Shown here piece after piece: positions 1-5,907 of a DNA stretch of 7,670 bases. The stretch lies in assembly GCA_937892695.1 (NCBI GenBank), contig CALBJK010000182.1:1-7670 (forward strand), written 5' to 3'. The first letter of the stretch is position 1, and every line of letters begins with the position of its first letter. The position numbers were made by a program, and so were the translations under genes. The notes under the pieces are model-generated. The model had not been told where the DNA came from, searched no databases, and saw only the letters and a list, made by a program, of their open reading frames with translations. The DNA comes from an uncultured Prevotella sp. GTDB lineage: Bacteria > Bacteroidota > Bacteroidia > Bacteroidales > Bacteroidaceae.

Positions 1-538
1 ACGCCACAACACAGGATTTATGGTATTGGACGCTTTTGCTAAAGCGTCCAATATTGTTTTTCAAGACAAACGTTACGGATTTGTCGGAGAGACATCCGTC
101 AAAGGGCGTAAAGTCATTCTGCTGAAGCCTACGACATTCATGAACCTAAGCGGCAACGCCGTACGTTATTGGCTCAATAAAGAAAACATAGACCAGTCGA
201 GACTGCTCGTTGTCGTCGACGACTTGTCGCTGCCCCTCGGTGCTTTCCGTCTAAAGGGCAACGGCAGCAACGGCGGTCACAACGGTCTTGGACATATACA
301 GCAGCTTATAGGCGAGCACTATGCCCGTCTGCGAATGGGGATAGGCAACGACTTTCCACGTGGAGGACAGATTGACTGGGTGCTCGGCAAATACAGTTCT
401 GACGACATGCAGGTGTTGCAGCCATCTATCGACAAGGCCACGGACATCATAAAAAGTTTTGTACTTGCAGGACTGGAAACGACAATGAATGCCTATAACA
501 AACTTGGTAAGAAACAATGTCAGAAACAGCAAGAATAG
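1..538 (+). CDS. pth: Peptidyl-tRNA hydrolase, 5' end cut by window edge
   Basis: Cleaves the ester bond of peptidyl-tRNAs that drop off ribosomes, recycling tRNA in the cytoplasm. The frame is open from base 2 with no start codon inside the gene's true N-terminus. The first visible residues, RHNTGFMVLDAF, match the Pth segment holding the catalytic histidine, so only about 20 N-terminal residues should lie off the left edge. The ATG at position 20 is therefore internal. Visible family motifs are PTTFMNLSG (substrate-binding Asn), VVVDDLSLPLG (the Asp that activates the catalytic His) and GSNGGHNGLGHI (binding Asn), followed by RLRMGIG and the FVLGK-like WVLGKYS. The 178 visible residues plus the missing start fit the usual length of about 190-200. 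The stop codon lies 22 bases inside the following S4 gene, which suggests translational coupling. In related genomes pth often follows the L25/CTC ribosomal protein gene, which I cannot check here. Confidence 0.96.
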   Translation, partial: RHNTGFMVLDAFAKASNIVFQDKRYGFVGETSVKGRKVILLKPTTFMNLSGNAVRYWLNKENIDQSRLLVVVDDLSLPLGAFRLKGNGSNGGHNGLGHIQQLIGEHYARLRMGIGNDFPRGGQIDWVLGKYSSDDMQVLQPSIDKATDIIKSFVLAGLETTMNAYNKLGKKQCQKQQE

Positions 539-951
539 ACAAATGGCTATGGGCGGCACGGGTTTTCAAGACACGGTCGCTGGCAGCCGACGCGTGCAAG
601 AACGGACGAGTCACCATAGACGGCAATAACGTCAAGCCTAGCCACACCATAAAACAAGGTGAAACGATAAGCGTGAAGAAGCCGCCTGTCACCTACTCAT
701 ACAAAGTGCTCAAGCCAATAGAGCAGCGGGTTGGCGCAAAGATGCTGCCTGAAATATACGAGAACGTCACCGACCCGAAACAGTACGAACTGCTGGAAAT
801 GAGCCGTATCAGCGGGTTTGTCGACAGGGCACGCGGCACAGGACGACCCACAAAAAAGGAGCGTCGTGCCCTAGATGCTTTTGTAGAGCCGGCGATGTTC
901 GGTTTTGACGACACCTACGACGAAGAGGATGACGACGATGAAGAAGACTGA
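517..951 (+). CDS. hslR: Hsp15-like S4-domain RNA-binding protein
   Basis: A 144-residue protein whose N-terminal S4 domain (about residues 5-55, beginning ARIDKWLWAARVFKTRSLA) matches Hsp15. In E. coli Hsp15 binds 50S subunits that still carry a nascent-chain tRNA after premature dissociation, and this helps recycle them. The Hsp15-type signature GRPTKKERRALDAF lies at residues 109-122, as in the E. coli protein. The C-terminus differs: residues 131-144 are almost all Asp/Glu, an acidic tail that E. coli Hsp15 lacks. The ATG at 517 overlaps the pth stop by 22 bases. Only a weak purine stretch precedes it, so coupling to pth translation is likely. The coding sequence of the acidic tail also carries the purine-rich region and start codon of purN. 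Placement beside pth fits a shared role in clearing failed translation, which is inference. Family assignment is firm; the precise function in this organism is inferred. Confidence 0.93.
   Translation: MSETARIDKWLWAARVFKTRSLAADACKNGRVTIDGNNVKPSHTIKQGETISVKKPPVTYSYKVLKPIEQRVGAKMLPEIYENVTDPKQYELLEMSRISGFVDRARGTGRPTKKERRALDAFVEPAMFGFDDTYDEEDDDDEED
921..940 (+). promoter_or_regulatory. purN ribosome binding site and start codon inside hslR
   Basis: The purine run gaagagg at about 921-928 precedes the ATG at 938 by a normal spacing. It lies wholly within the Glu/Asp codons of the hslR tail. This supports 938 as the start of purN over the upstream TTG at 905 and ATG at 929. PurN proteins normally begin a few residues before the (F/I)xSGxGSN strand, as the 938 start gives (MKKTEMAIFASGNGSN). 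The role in initiation is inferred from position and composition. Confidence 0.5.
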
Positions 952-1504
952 AATGGCCATATTCGCATCTGGCAACGGTTCTAACTGCGAGAACATAATA
1001 TCCTACTTCAAAGATGTCAGCAATGTCAACATTGCGCTGGTCGTTACCAACCGTCCTGATGCCTACGTGCTCACCAGGGCTGCACGATACGGAGTGCCGT
1101 CTACGGTAATTGACAAAAAGCATCTCAACGACCCTGACTTTATCATTCCTCTGCTCAATAAATACAAAATAAACTTTATTGTCCTTGCCGGATTTCTGGC
1201 AATGATACCCGAATTTCTCACCAAACGTTACGACCACCGTATGGTAAACATCCACCCATCTCTGCTGCCTCTCTACGGTGGAAAGGGCATGTACGGCCAC
1301 CATGTACACGAAGCAGTAAAGGCTGCCGGCGACAAGGAAACTGGCATCACAATCCATTATGTCAACAGCCGCTATGACGAAGGAGACATAATAGCCCAAT
1401 TCTCAGTTCCCCTCTCTCCCGACGACAATATTGACGACATAAGGATGAAAGTGCACTTCCTCGAACTGAAACATTTCCCCGAAGTGATAAAAGCCATTCT
1501 GTAA
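938..1504 (+). CDS. purN: Phosphoribosylglycinamide formyltransferase (GAR transformylase)
   Basis: Transfers a formyl group from 10-formyltetrahydrofolate to GAR, the third step of de novo purine synthesis, in the cytoplasm. The 188-residue product is a single formyltransferase fold. GNGSN at residues 12-16 is the GAR phosphate-binding loop, LAGFLAMIP at 83-91 precedes the active site, and NIHPSLLP at 104-111 supplies the catalytic Asn104 and His106. The catalytic Asp is Asp147 in RYDEGDIIAQ. The GGKGMYGHHVHEAV stretch after the HPSLLP motif is a variant I associate with Bacteroidetes PurN proteins. The length is slightly shorter than E. coli PurN because the C-terminal extension is missing, and all catalytic residues are present. 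The first 14 bases overlap the end of hslR. Its position at the end of a translation-rescue cluster, away from other pur genes in this window, suggests growth-linked co-expression (inference). Confidence 0.95.
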   Translation: MKKTEMAIFASGNGSNCENIISYFKDVSNVNIALVVTNRPDAYVLTRAARYGVPSTVIDKKHLNDPDFIIPLLNKYKINFIVLAGFLAMIPEFLTKRYDHRMVNIHPSLLPLYGGKGMYGHHVHEAVKAAGDKETGITIHYVNSRYDEGDIIAQFSVPLSPDDNIDDIRMKVHFLELKHFPEVIKAIL

Positions 1505-1653
1505 TATAGAATAATATTTACGTCTGGGAAACGAGCGTTTACTTGGATGGGAAATGCGCCAAAGTGTTCTCTACACGCTGGATGAACGAAATCTGACATT
1601 AAGGCACCAACAACTAAACATTAACAATCCCCACTTCATCTATTATAACAAAA

Positions 1654-1699
1654 TCCGGATATTACCAAGCCGATATATAACCGACCGATAATATCCGGA
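1654..1699. terminator. Possible bidirectional terminator between convergent genes
   Basis: An 11-bp perfect inverted repeat (tccggatatta at 1654-1664, its exact complement at 1689-1699) encloses a 24-base loop. It lies between the convergent ends of purN (1504) and the outer membrane protein gene (1780). Read on the minus strand, the stem is followed by a T-rich stretch (ttttgttataa). On the plus strand the downstream sequence is only moderately T-rich. The large loop and the 150-base distance from purN weaken the call. Elsewhere in 1505-1779 I see only an AT-rich purN downstream stretch, a motif noted in the findings, and a 6-bp inverted repeat (ccatag/ctatgg, 1724-1747). I see no gene there. 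Confidence 0.45.
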
Positions 1700-1779
1700 C
1701 AAGCATTGATTGTTTTCTCCATTCCATAGACATTTGCAATACTATGGGGCTTCAAGCTTTCACTTCATACCATTCTTTT

Positions 1780-4758
1780 TCAGAACGGACGGCCACCGAA
1801 GCCACCACGGGGAGGACGACCACCGAAGCCACCACGGGGAGGACGGCCACCGTCAAAACCGGGACCGCCTGAAGGCGGACCGTCAAAGCCGCGTCGTCGG
1901 TCACGCATTTCACGACGCGCTTCCTTACCGCCAAAGATGTTCAATCGATACGTAACATGGAGCATCGCATAACTGTTGATGCTGTTAAACTGCGTGTCAC
2001 TGCGCTGCATAGCGTTGATGGTGCGGCTGAAATTGCTCTGTTCTTTCAGAATGTCGTAGAACTGGAGCATCACCGTAAGCCGGCGGTTGCGTAGGAACGA
2101 CTGGGCTATCTGCGCGTTCCATACAAGCTCGTTGGTGTTCATCGACTTGTCGTTGTAGCCACGTCGGCTGTTCTCATGCAGGTCGGTCGAGACAGACATG
2201 CCCCAAGGCAATGTCACATTAAGCGAACCACCATATGCAAATTGCCACGTATCGAGGTTGCTACGGCTCTGCAACTTGTTGCGGGCATGGTCGTAGCTGA
2301 ACGATCCGTCAATTACAGCTTCGAGCCAGTCGTTGCGGTAGCTGCCTTCCAGACGGTTGCCGAGGGTGAGGTTTTTGGTGACGTTCTTCACAGCGTCCGA
2401 CTTTCTGTCAATCGAGAGGAATCCGACATTGTTGACATAACCTACCGAAGGATTGATGTTGATATTCCAGTGTCCAAGCGTGTCCAGAGACGTACTGAAG
2501 ATGAAGTCGCCGTCGATGCGCCAGTCACCGTTTATGTTCATCGGCTGAGTAGTGCGTCCGCCCGTGGTTTCATCGTAAGTCACCATATTGCTTATCGAGT
2601 TGCGCGTGTTAGAGTAGCGCATGTTTGCGGCGATGAACCGCTGGTGGTTCTGCAAGAAGTTGTTATACTCTATGCGCAGGTTGTTGGTGAACGAAGGCTT
2701 CAGTCCTGGATTACCCTTAGTGACATTGAGCGGATCGCTGTCGTCGGTTATGTCAAGCAGCTGCGACATGCTCGGTTGCGAAGTAGAGCCACGGTAGCGT
2801 ATGCGCAGGTTGTGGATCTTGGAGAAACGGTAGCGGAAGTTGAGCGTCGGCGCAACATTTATCACCGTACGCACCGTGTCGGTATGCACACCGAGATAGT
2901 CGCGTATGAAATTAGACTTCTGCGGCTGCGCCATCACGCCCACGCTGAAATTGTACTTGTCGCGAATCATGCGGAACATCAGTTCTATGTCGTGGGTGTA
3001 ATTTTTATACTCGGAATAACGGCTGAGATCGTCGTCATAGTATTCTTTCCACGGACGGGAGAGCATCGACAGATAGTTGTTCCATCCACGATAGACAGGC
3101 GAGATGCCTGAAAAGAAGCCTTCGCCCAGATTGCTGAAGTCGTAGGTGGAACGGTCGCTCTTGCTGTAGCTGTACGTGAACTTATAGCTGAGCTGCAGGA
3201 ACGTAGCCTTCCACAGCGGTTCGCTGTAGCTGAACTGAGCCGCATAGCGGTAGTTCTTCGAGGGAGTGAGATTGTAGCGGTTGGTCTGATATGTAGAGTC
3301 GAGTCCTGCAGCAGTCTGTCTCTGGTACAGATGCACGTCGTTTACCGAAAGGTTCTTATTGTCGGAGTCATTGTAGCTGCCTTCGAGCCGCAAGTTAACG
3401 TTGCGTCCTTTGTTGCCTAACCTGCGGTTGAGCTGCAGCGAACCGCCTATCTGCGTCGACCGGCCGTAGCTGATAGAGCTGTTAGTGCTCTTGTTCACCA
3501 TCAGACTGTCACCGGCCATAACGTCGATAGCCGAATCGTCGAGTGGGTCGTCAGAGTATTTGAAAGGGTCGTCATTGTACGATGCCGACTTGCTGGTAGA
3601 GCGTCCGTCATTGGTCGAGTAACTCACCGTCGGGCGGAACATGATGTTAGTCATCGTGTCAGGTTTCCATTCCAGCCTCATTTGGGCGTTCCACGAGTCG
3701 TTGCGCGAGAGGTTGTTGGTACGGCTGTTGGAGAACGAGCCCACAGTGCTGACAAAATTCTCGGCCGAACGTACGGTCTGCGCGTCACTGTTGTTATGGT
3801 TCCAGCGCACACTTCCGTCAATCTTCAGTTTGTCTACGTCGTAGTTCATGTTCAGACCTATCATCTTCGAGGTGTTCAGTCCGTTGCGTCCGCGCCCGAA
3901 GTTGCCCCGGCCTCCCCCACCAGGGAATCCCATGTCGTTGACATTATTGGCGTTGCCGAATATCATCGTGCGGAACTTGCTGTTGAAGTAAGCCCCCATC
4001 AGCCGTTCGGCATACCGGTCTCGCGTACCGTATGACAAGTCTACATTGCTGAACATTCCACGGTTCTGTCCGGGCTTCAGTCCGAAGTCGAGCACAGTCT
4101 CGTCGTTACCGTCGTCGATGCCCGTCACCCGCGACATGTCGCTCTTCTCGTTATATGCCTTCACTTTCTCGACAATCGACGTGGGCAGGTTCTTCAGAGC
4201 CGTCTTTGTGTCGCCGGTCATGAATTCCTTTCCGTCAACACGTATTTTCTTAACCTCCTGTCCGTTGATGGTTATCTTGCCGTCGTCGTCAATCTTTGCT
4301 CCGGGCAGTCGCTTCACCAGCTCTTCTATCGTAGAGCCTTCGGGAGTGCGGTAGGCCGAAGCGTTATATATAAAGGTATCCTCCTTGAGCGTCACCTTCA
4401 TGGCCTGCCCCGTCACGGTGGCACCTTTCAGCGTCAGTGCATCGGCACCAAGCACAACATCACCCAAGTCGGCAGCACGACCTTCGACCGCCTCTATATT
4501 TTTGCATAAAGTCTTATAGCCGATACTCGTAAACTTCACGATGTACTTGCCTCCGGCTGTAGACATGAGTGCGAAACGGCCGTTGTCGTCAGTTACGGCA
4601 CCCGTTACGTATGTGCTGTCCGGCTTTAGCAGCTGCACCGTCGTCTGCGGCATAGCCTCCTTAGTGTCGCGGTCTATTGTCCTTCCGGTTATCTTGGTCT
4701 GCGCACACAGCGACACCGAGAAAGCCATAAGAAACAATAATGTCAATAAATGTTTCAT
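1780..4758 (-). CDS. Outer membrane beta-barrel protein, TonB-dependent receptor superfamily
   Basis: A 992-residue protein predicted to sit in the outer membrane. Residues 1-20 form a signal peptide ending SVSLCAQ. The Cys at 18 is preceded by Leu rather than Gly/Ala/Ser, so a lipobox is unlikely. Residues 22-105 form a carboxypeptidase-regulatory-like (Ig-like) domain with TGAVTDDNGRF and SIGYKT. Residues 115-225 form a plug-like domain carrying the family segment VDGKEFMTGD (174-183) followed by ALKNLPTSIVEKVKAY. From about 235 to 942 there are Tyr/Asn/Arg-rich alternating strands typical of PF14905 barrels, ending YAMLHVTYRLNIF. Two Gly/Arg-rich stretches stand out: residues 276-293 near the start of the barrel, and the last 50 residues. 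There is no SusD-like partner or peptidase nearby, so it is not an obvious SusCD nutrient system, and its substrate is unknown. I saw no clear TonB box and no convincing TAnnTTTG promoter in the 80 bases before the start. The superfamily is firm; transport activity is not shown. Confidence 0.93.
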   Translation of the reverse strand: MKHLLTLLFLMAFSVSLCAQTKITGRTIDRDTKEAMPQTTVQLLKPDSTYVTGAVTDDNGRFALMSTAGGKYIVKFTSIGYKTLCKNIEAVEGRAADLGDVVLGADALTLKGATVTGQAMKVTLKEDTFIYNASAYRTPEGSTIEELVKRLPGAKIDDDGKITINGQEVKKIRVDGKEFMTGDTKTALKNLPTSIVEKVKAYNEKSDMSRVTGIDDGNDETVLDFGLKPGQNRGMFSNVDLSYGTRDRYAERLMGAYFNSKFRTMIFGNANNVNDMGFPGGGGRGNFGRGRNGLNTSKMIGLNMNYDVDKLKIDGSVRWNHNNSDAQTVRSAENFVSTVGSFSNSRTNNLSRNDSWNAQMRLEWKPDTMTNIMFRPTVSYSTNDGRSTSKSASYNDDPFKYSDDPLDDSAIDVMAGDSLMVNKSTNSSISYGRSTQIGGSLQLNRRLGNKGRNVNLRLEGSYNDSDNKNLSVNDVHLYQRQTAAGLDSTYQTNRYNLTPSKNYRYAAQFSYSEPLWKATFLQLSYKFTYSYSKSDRSTYDFSNLGEGFFSGISPVYRGWNNYLSMLSRPWKEYYDDDLSRYSEYKNYTHDIELMFRMIRDKYNFSVGVMAQPQKSNFIRDYLGVHTDTVRTVINVAPTLNFRYRFSKIHNLRIRYRGSTSQPSMSQLLDITDDSDPLNVTKGNPGLKPSFTNNLRIEYNNFLQNHQRFIAANMRYSNTRNSISNMVTYDETTGGRTTQPMNINGDWRIDGDFIFSTSLDTLGHWNININPSVGYVNNVGFLSIDRKSDAVKNVTKNLTLGNRLEGSYRNDWLEAVIDGSFSYDHARNKLQSRSNLDTWQFAYGGSLNVTLPWGMSVSTDLHENSRRGYNDKSMNTNELVWNAQIAQSFLRNRRLTVMLQFYDILKEQSNFSRTINAMQRSDTQFNSINSYAMLHVTYRLNIFGGKEARREMRDRRRGFDGPPSGGPGFDGGRPPRGGFGGRPPRGGFGGRPF
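1793..1845 (-). repeat. Tandem 27-bp coding repeat in the barrel protein tail
   Basis: Two copies of a 27-base unit are identical over 26 bases (1793-1818 and 1820-1845) and differ only at the junction base. A seven-base start of a third copy follows. The repeat is in frame and encodes RPPRGGFGG twice (residues 972-980 and 981-989), after which the protein ends RPF. The near-identity at DNA level, including third codon positions, points to recent duplication, for example by slippage. Confidence 0.9.
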
Positions 4759-4838
4759 TCAGAGTAGAGTTTTTTATTTGTTACTGACTTTTAGACGCGA
4801 CGACGTGTTCATGGTTTAATTAAAAAGAGAAAATCCAT

Positions 4839-4869
4839 TCAAGAGACGCACCTAAGTGTCGTCTCTTGA
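4839..4869 (-). terminator. Intrinsic terminator downstream of the yitT-family gene
   Basis: A strong hairpin: 4839-4848 pairs with 4860-4869 (core caagagacg / cgtctcttg), then one bulged T and a further 3 bp (4849-4851 with 4856-4858), closing on the tetraloop ctaa. Read on the minus strand the stem is followed after a few bases by a T-rich tract (ttttctcttttt, 4823-4834). That is the arrangement expected of a Rho-independent terminator for transcription leaving the yitT-family gene, whose stop is at 4966. It lies 81 bases before the start of the outer membrane protein gene, so an attenuator role for that gene is an alternative. Confidence 0.65.
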
Positions 4870-4875
4870 TGTCAG

Positions 4876-4946
4876 AAAATGGAATGTCCGGCAGATGGAC
4901 CGATAAAACTTTTATTGGATTCCATTGGGAATAGGACATTCATTTT
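4876..4946. repeat. 71-base imperfect inverted repeat (long hairpin)
   Basis: The outer arms 4876-4889 and 4934-4946 pair over 13 bp with one bulged G (aatgtcc / ggacatt at the inner ends). After an asymmetric internal loop, atgga (4895-4899) pairs with tccat (4921-4925). Then, past a two-base bulge, 4900-4907 pairs with 4911-4918, including one G-T pair. The whole element fits between the yitT-family stop (4966) and the terminator hairpin at 4839-4869. It could be a 3' UTR RNA structure that protects the transcript end, or a short palindromic repeat element. The sequence alone does not decide. Confidence 0.6.
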
Positions 4947-4965
4947 GTTTAAAGGCTACGGCTTT

Positions 4966-5838
4966 CTACTTCATCTTGTCGAATCCTTCGCCGAACACGC
5001 CCTGACAGAACGACTGGGAGACGAGGGCTTCGGGGTCGATAGCCTTGATGTAGCGGAACACTTCCTGCGACTCGTACTTGCGGGCAAGGACAATCAGTAT
5101 GTCGACTTCGCTCTTCGAGTACCATCCCTTGCCGGGTATCACCGTCACACCGCGATGCACCTTGGTGTTGATGACGTTGGCAATGTCTTCATACTTCTTC
5201 GAGATGATAATGAACTGCACGGTCTGGCGCGTTCCGTTGATTACATAGTCGCACACGAAGCTCGCTGTCAGCGTAAAGGCGATGCCGTAGACGATGGTTT
5301 CCGTGCTGTGGAATAGGATGTAGGACGAACAGATAATAGTGATGTCGATAAACTGCATGGCACGTCCGAAGCTCATACGGAAATGCTTGTTGAGCAGAGC
5401 TATGATGATATCTGTGCCTCCGGTCGAACCGTTGTGCGAGAATACCAGCCCGAGTCCCGCACCGGCCAGTGTGCCTCCGATGAGAACGTGCATGAATTTG
5501 TCTTCGCCCGGCGTGATTATCTGGAACACCTCGAAGACAGGCTGCAATGCGCCGATTATCACGGACATCATCGTCACACCGATAATGGTACGTATGGTAA
5601 ACTGCTTGGTCAAAGCCTTGAAGGCGATGATGAGCATTACGACATTGAGTACCCATATAGAAATTCCGGCAGGAATCTTGAAGGCATAGAAGAGCAGAGC
5701 CGAAATACCGGCCACTCCTCCCATCACCACTTCTTCAGGAAGAACGAAGGCGGTATAACCTATCGAATAGATGAGAATGCCGAGGAAAATGAAGAACAAA
5801 TCCTTGGACTGTTCGCGGACACTGATTATATATTTCAT
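4966..5838 (-). CDS. YitT family membrane protein with C-terminal DUF2179 domain
   Basis: A 290-residue inner membrane protein. Residues 1-200 hold about six hydrophobic segments (roughly 14-32, 41-54, 58-74, 83-105, 114-133, 160-199) with the family loop SHNGSTGGTDII (134-145) and the early VMGGVAGIS motif (38-46). Residues from about 205 to the end form the soluble DUF2179 domain, with VTVIPGKGWYSK at 231-242 followed by EVDILIVLARK. Length and order match the YitT/YpjC/YqfU family, whose biochemical function is unknown. Some members have been suggested to be transporters. The start at 5838 gives a short cytoplasmic MKYIISVREQSKD lead before the first membrane segment. It follows sotB after 69 bases and is probably the last gene of the bcp-sotB-yitT run, with hairpins downstream. 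I cannot name a substrate. Confidence 0.93.
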   Translation of the reverse strand: MKYIISVREQSKDLFFIFLGILIYSIGYTAFVLPEEVVMGGVAGISALLFYAFKIPAGISIWVLNVVMLIIAFKALTKQFTIRTIIGVTMMSVIIGALQPVFEVFQIITPGEDKFMHVLIGGTLAGAGLGLVFSHNGSTGGTDIIIALLNKHFRMSFGRAMQFIDITIICSSYILFHSTETIVYGIAFTLTASFVCDYVINGTRQTVQFIIISKKYEDIANVINTKVHRGVTVIPGKGWYSKSEVDILIVLARKYESQEVFRYIKAIDPEALVSQSFCQGVFGEGFDKMK

Positions 5839-5869
5839 AATGTTATTCTTTTATTGTCTTACCCTTTCT

Positions 5870-5903
5870 CAGACATCAGCCTTTGTCAGACATAAGTCTT
5901 TGT
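5870..5903. repeat. 17-bp tandem direct repeat between sotB and yitT-family gene
   Basis: Two directly adjacent 17-base units, cagacatcagcctttgt (5870-5886) and cagacataagtctttgt (5887-5903), match at 15 of 17 positions. They fill half of the 69-base gap between the sotB stop (5908) and the yitT-family start (5838). The unit nearer sotB contains a small inverted repeat (agac-ataa-gtct) that the other has lost. Function is unknown; it may be a simple duplication or a pair of binding sites. Confidence 0.8.
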
Positions 5904-5907
5904 ATTG

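Noticed and set aside
905..937. Upstream start codons for purN (TTG at 905, ATG at 929)
   Set aside because: They would add residues not seen in PurN proteins. ATG 938 gives the family N-terminus and has a purine-rich site at a sensible distance.
1724..1747. 6-bp inverted repeat ccatag/ctatgg as a terminator for the barrel gene
   Set aside because: The stem is short and weak and no T tract follows it on the minus strand. The 11-bp repeat at 1654-1699 is a better candidate.
1793..1845. Tandem repeats read as a CRISPR-like array
   Set aside because: The units are adjacent without spacers, are in frame, and encode the protein tail.
2176..3111. 311-codon open frame on the plus strand opposite the outer membrane protein gene
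   Set aside because: It is antisense to a gene with clear domains. Its translation is rich in His, Arg and Val without any recognisable domain or hydrophobic pattern, as expected for a shadow frame.
4702..4758. Lipoprotein signal in the outer membrane protein (Cys at residue 18)
   Set aside because: The residue before the Cys is Leu, which does not fit the lipobox, and the C-A-Q ending is typical of ordinary Bacteroidetes signal peptides.
4759..4838. Promoter for the outer membrane protein gene
   Set aside because: I searched the minus strand for TAnnTTTG with an upstream TTTG and found no convincing match, so none is annotated.
4879..5316. 145-codon plus-strand frame starting within the long hairpin
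   Set aside because: Most of it mirrors the DUF2179 end of the yitT-family gene, and the start lies in the inverted repeat. No motif supports it.
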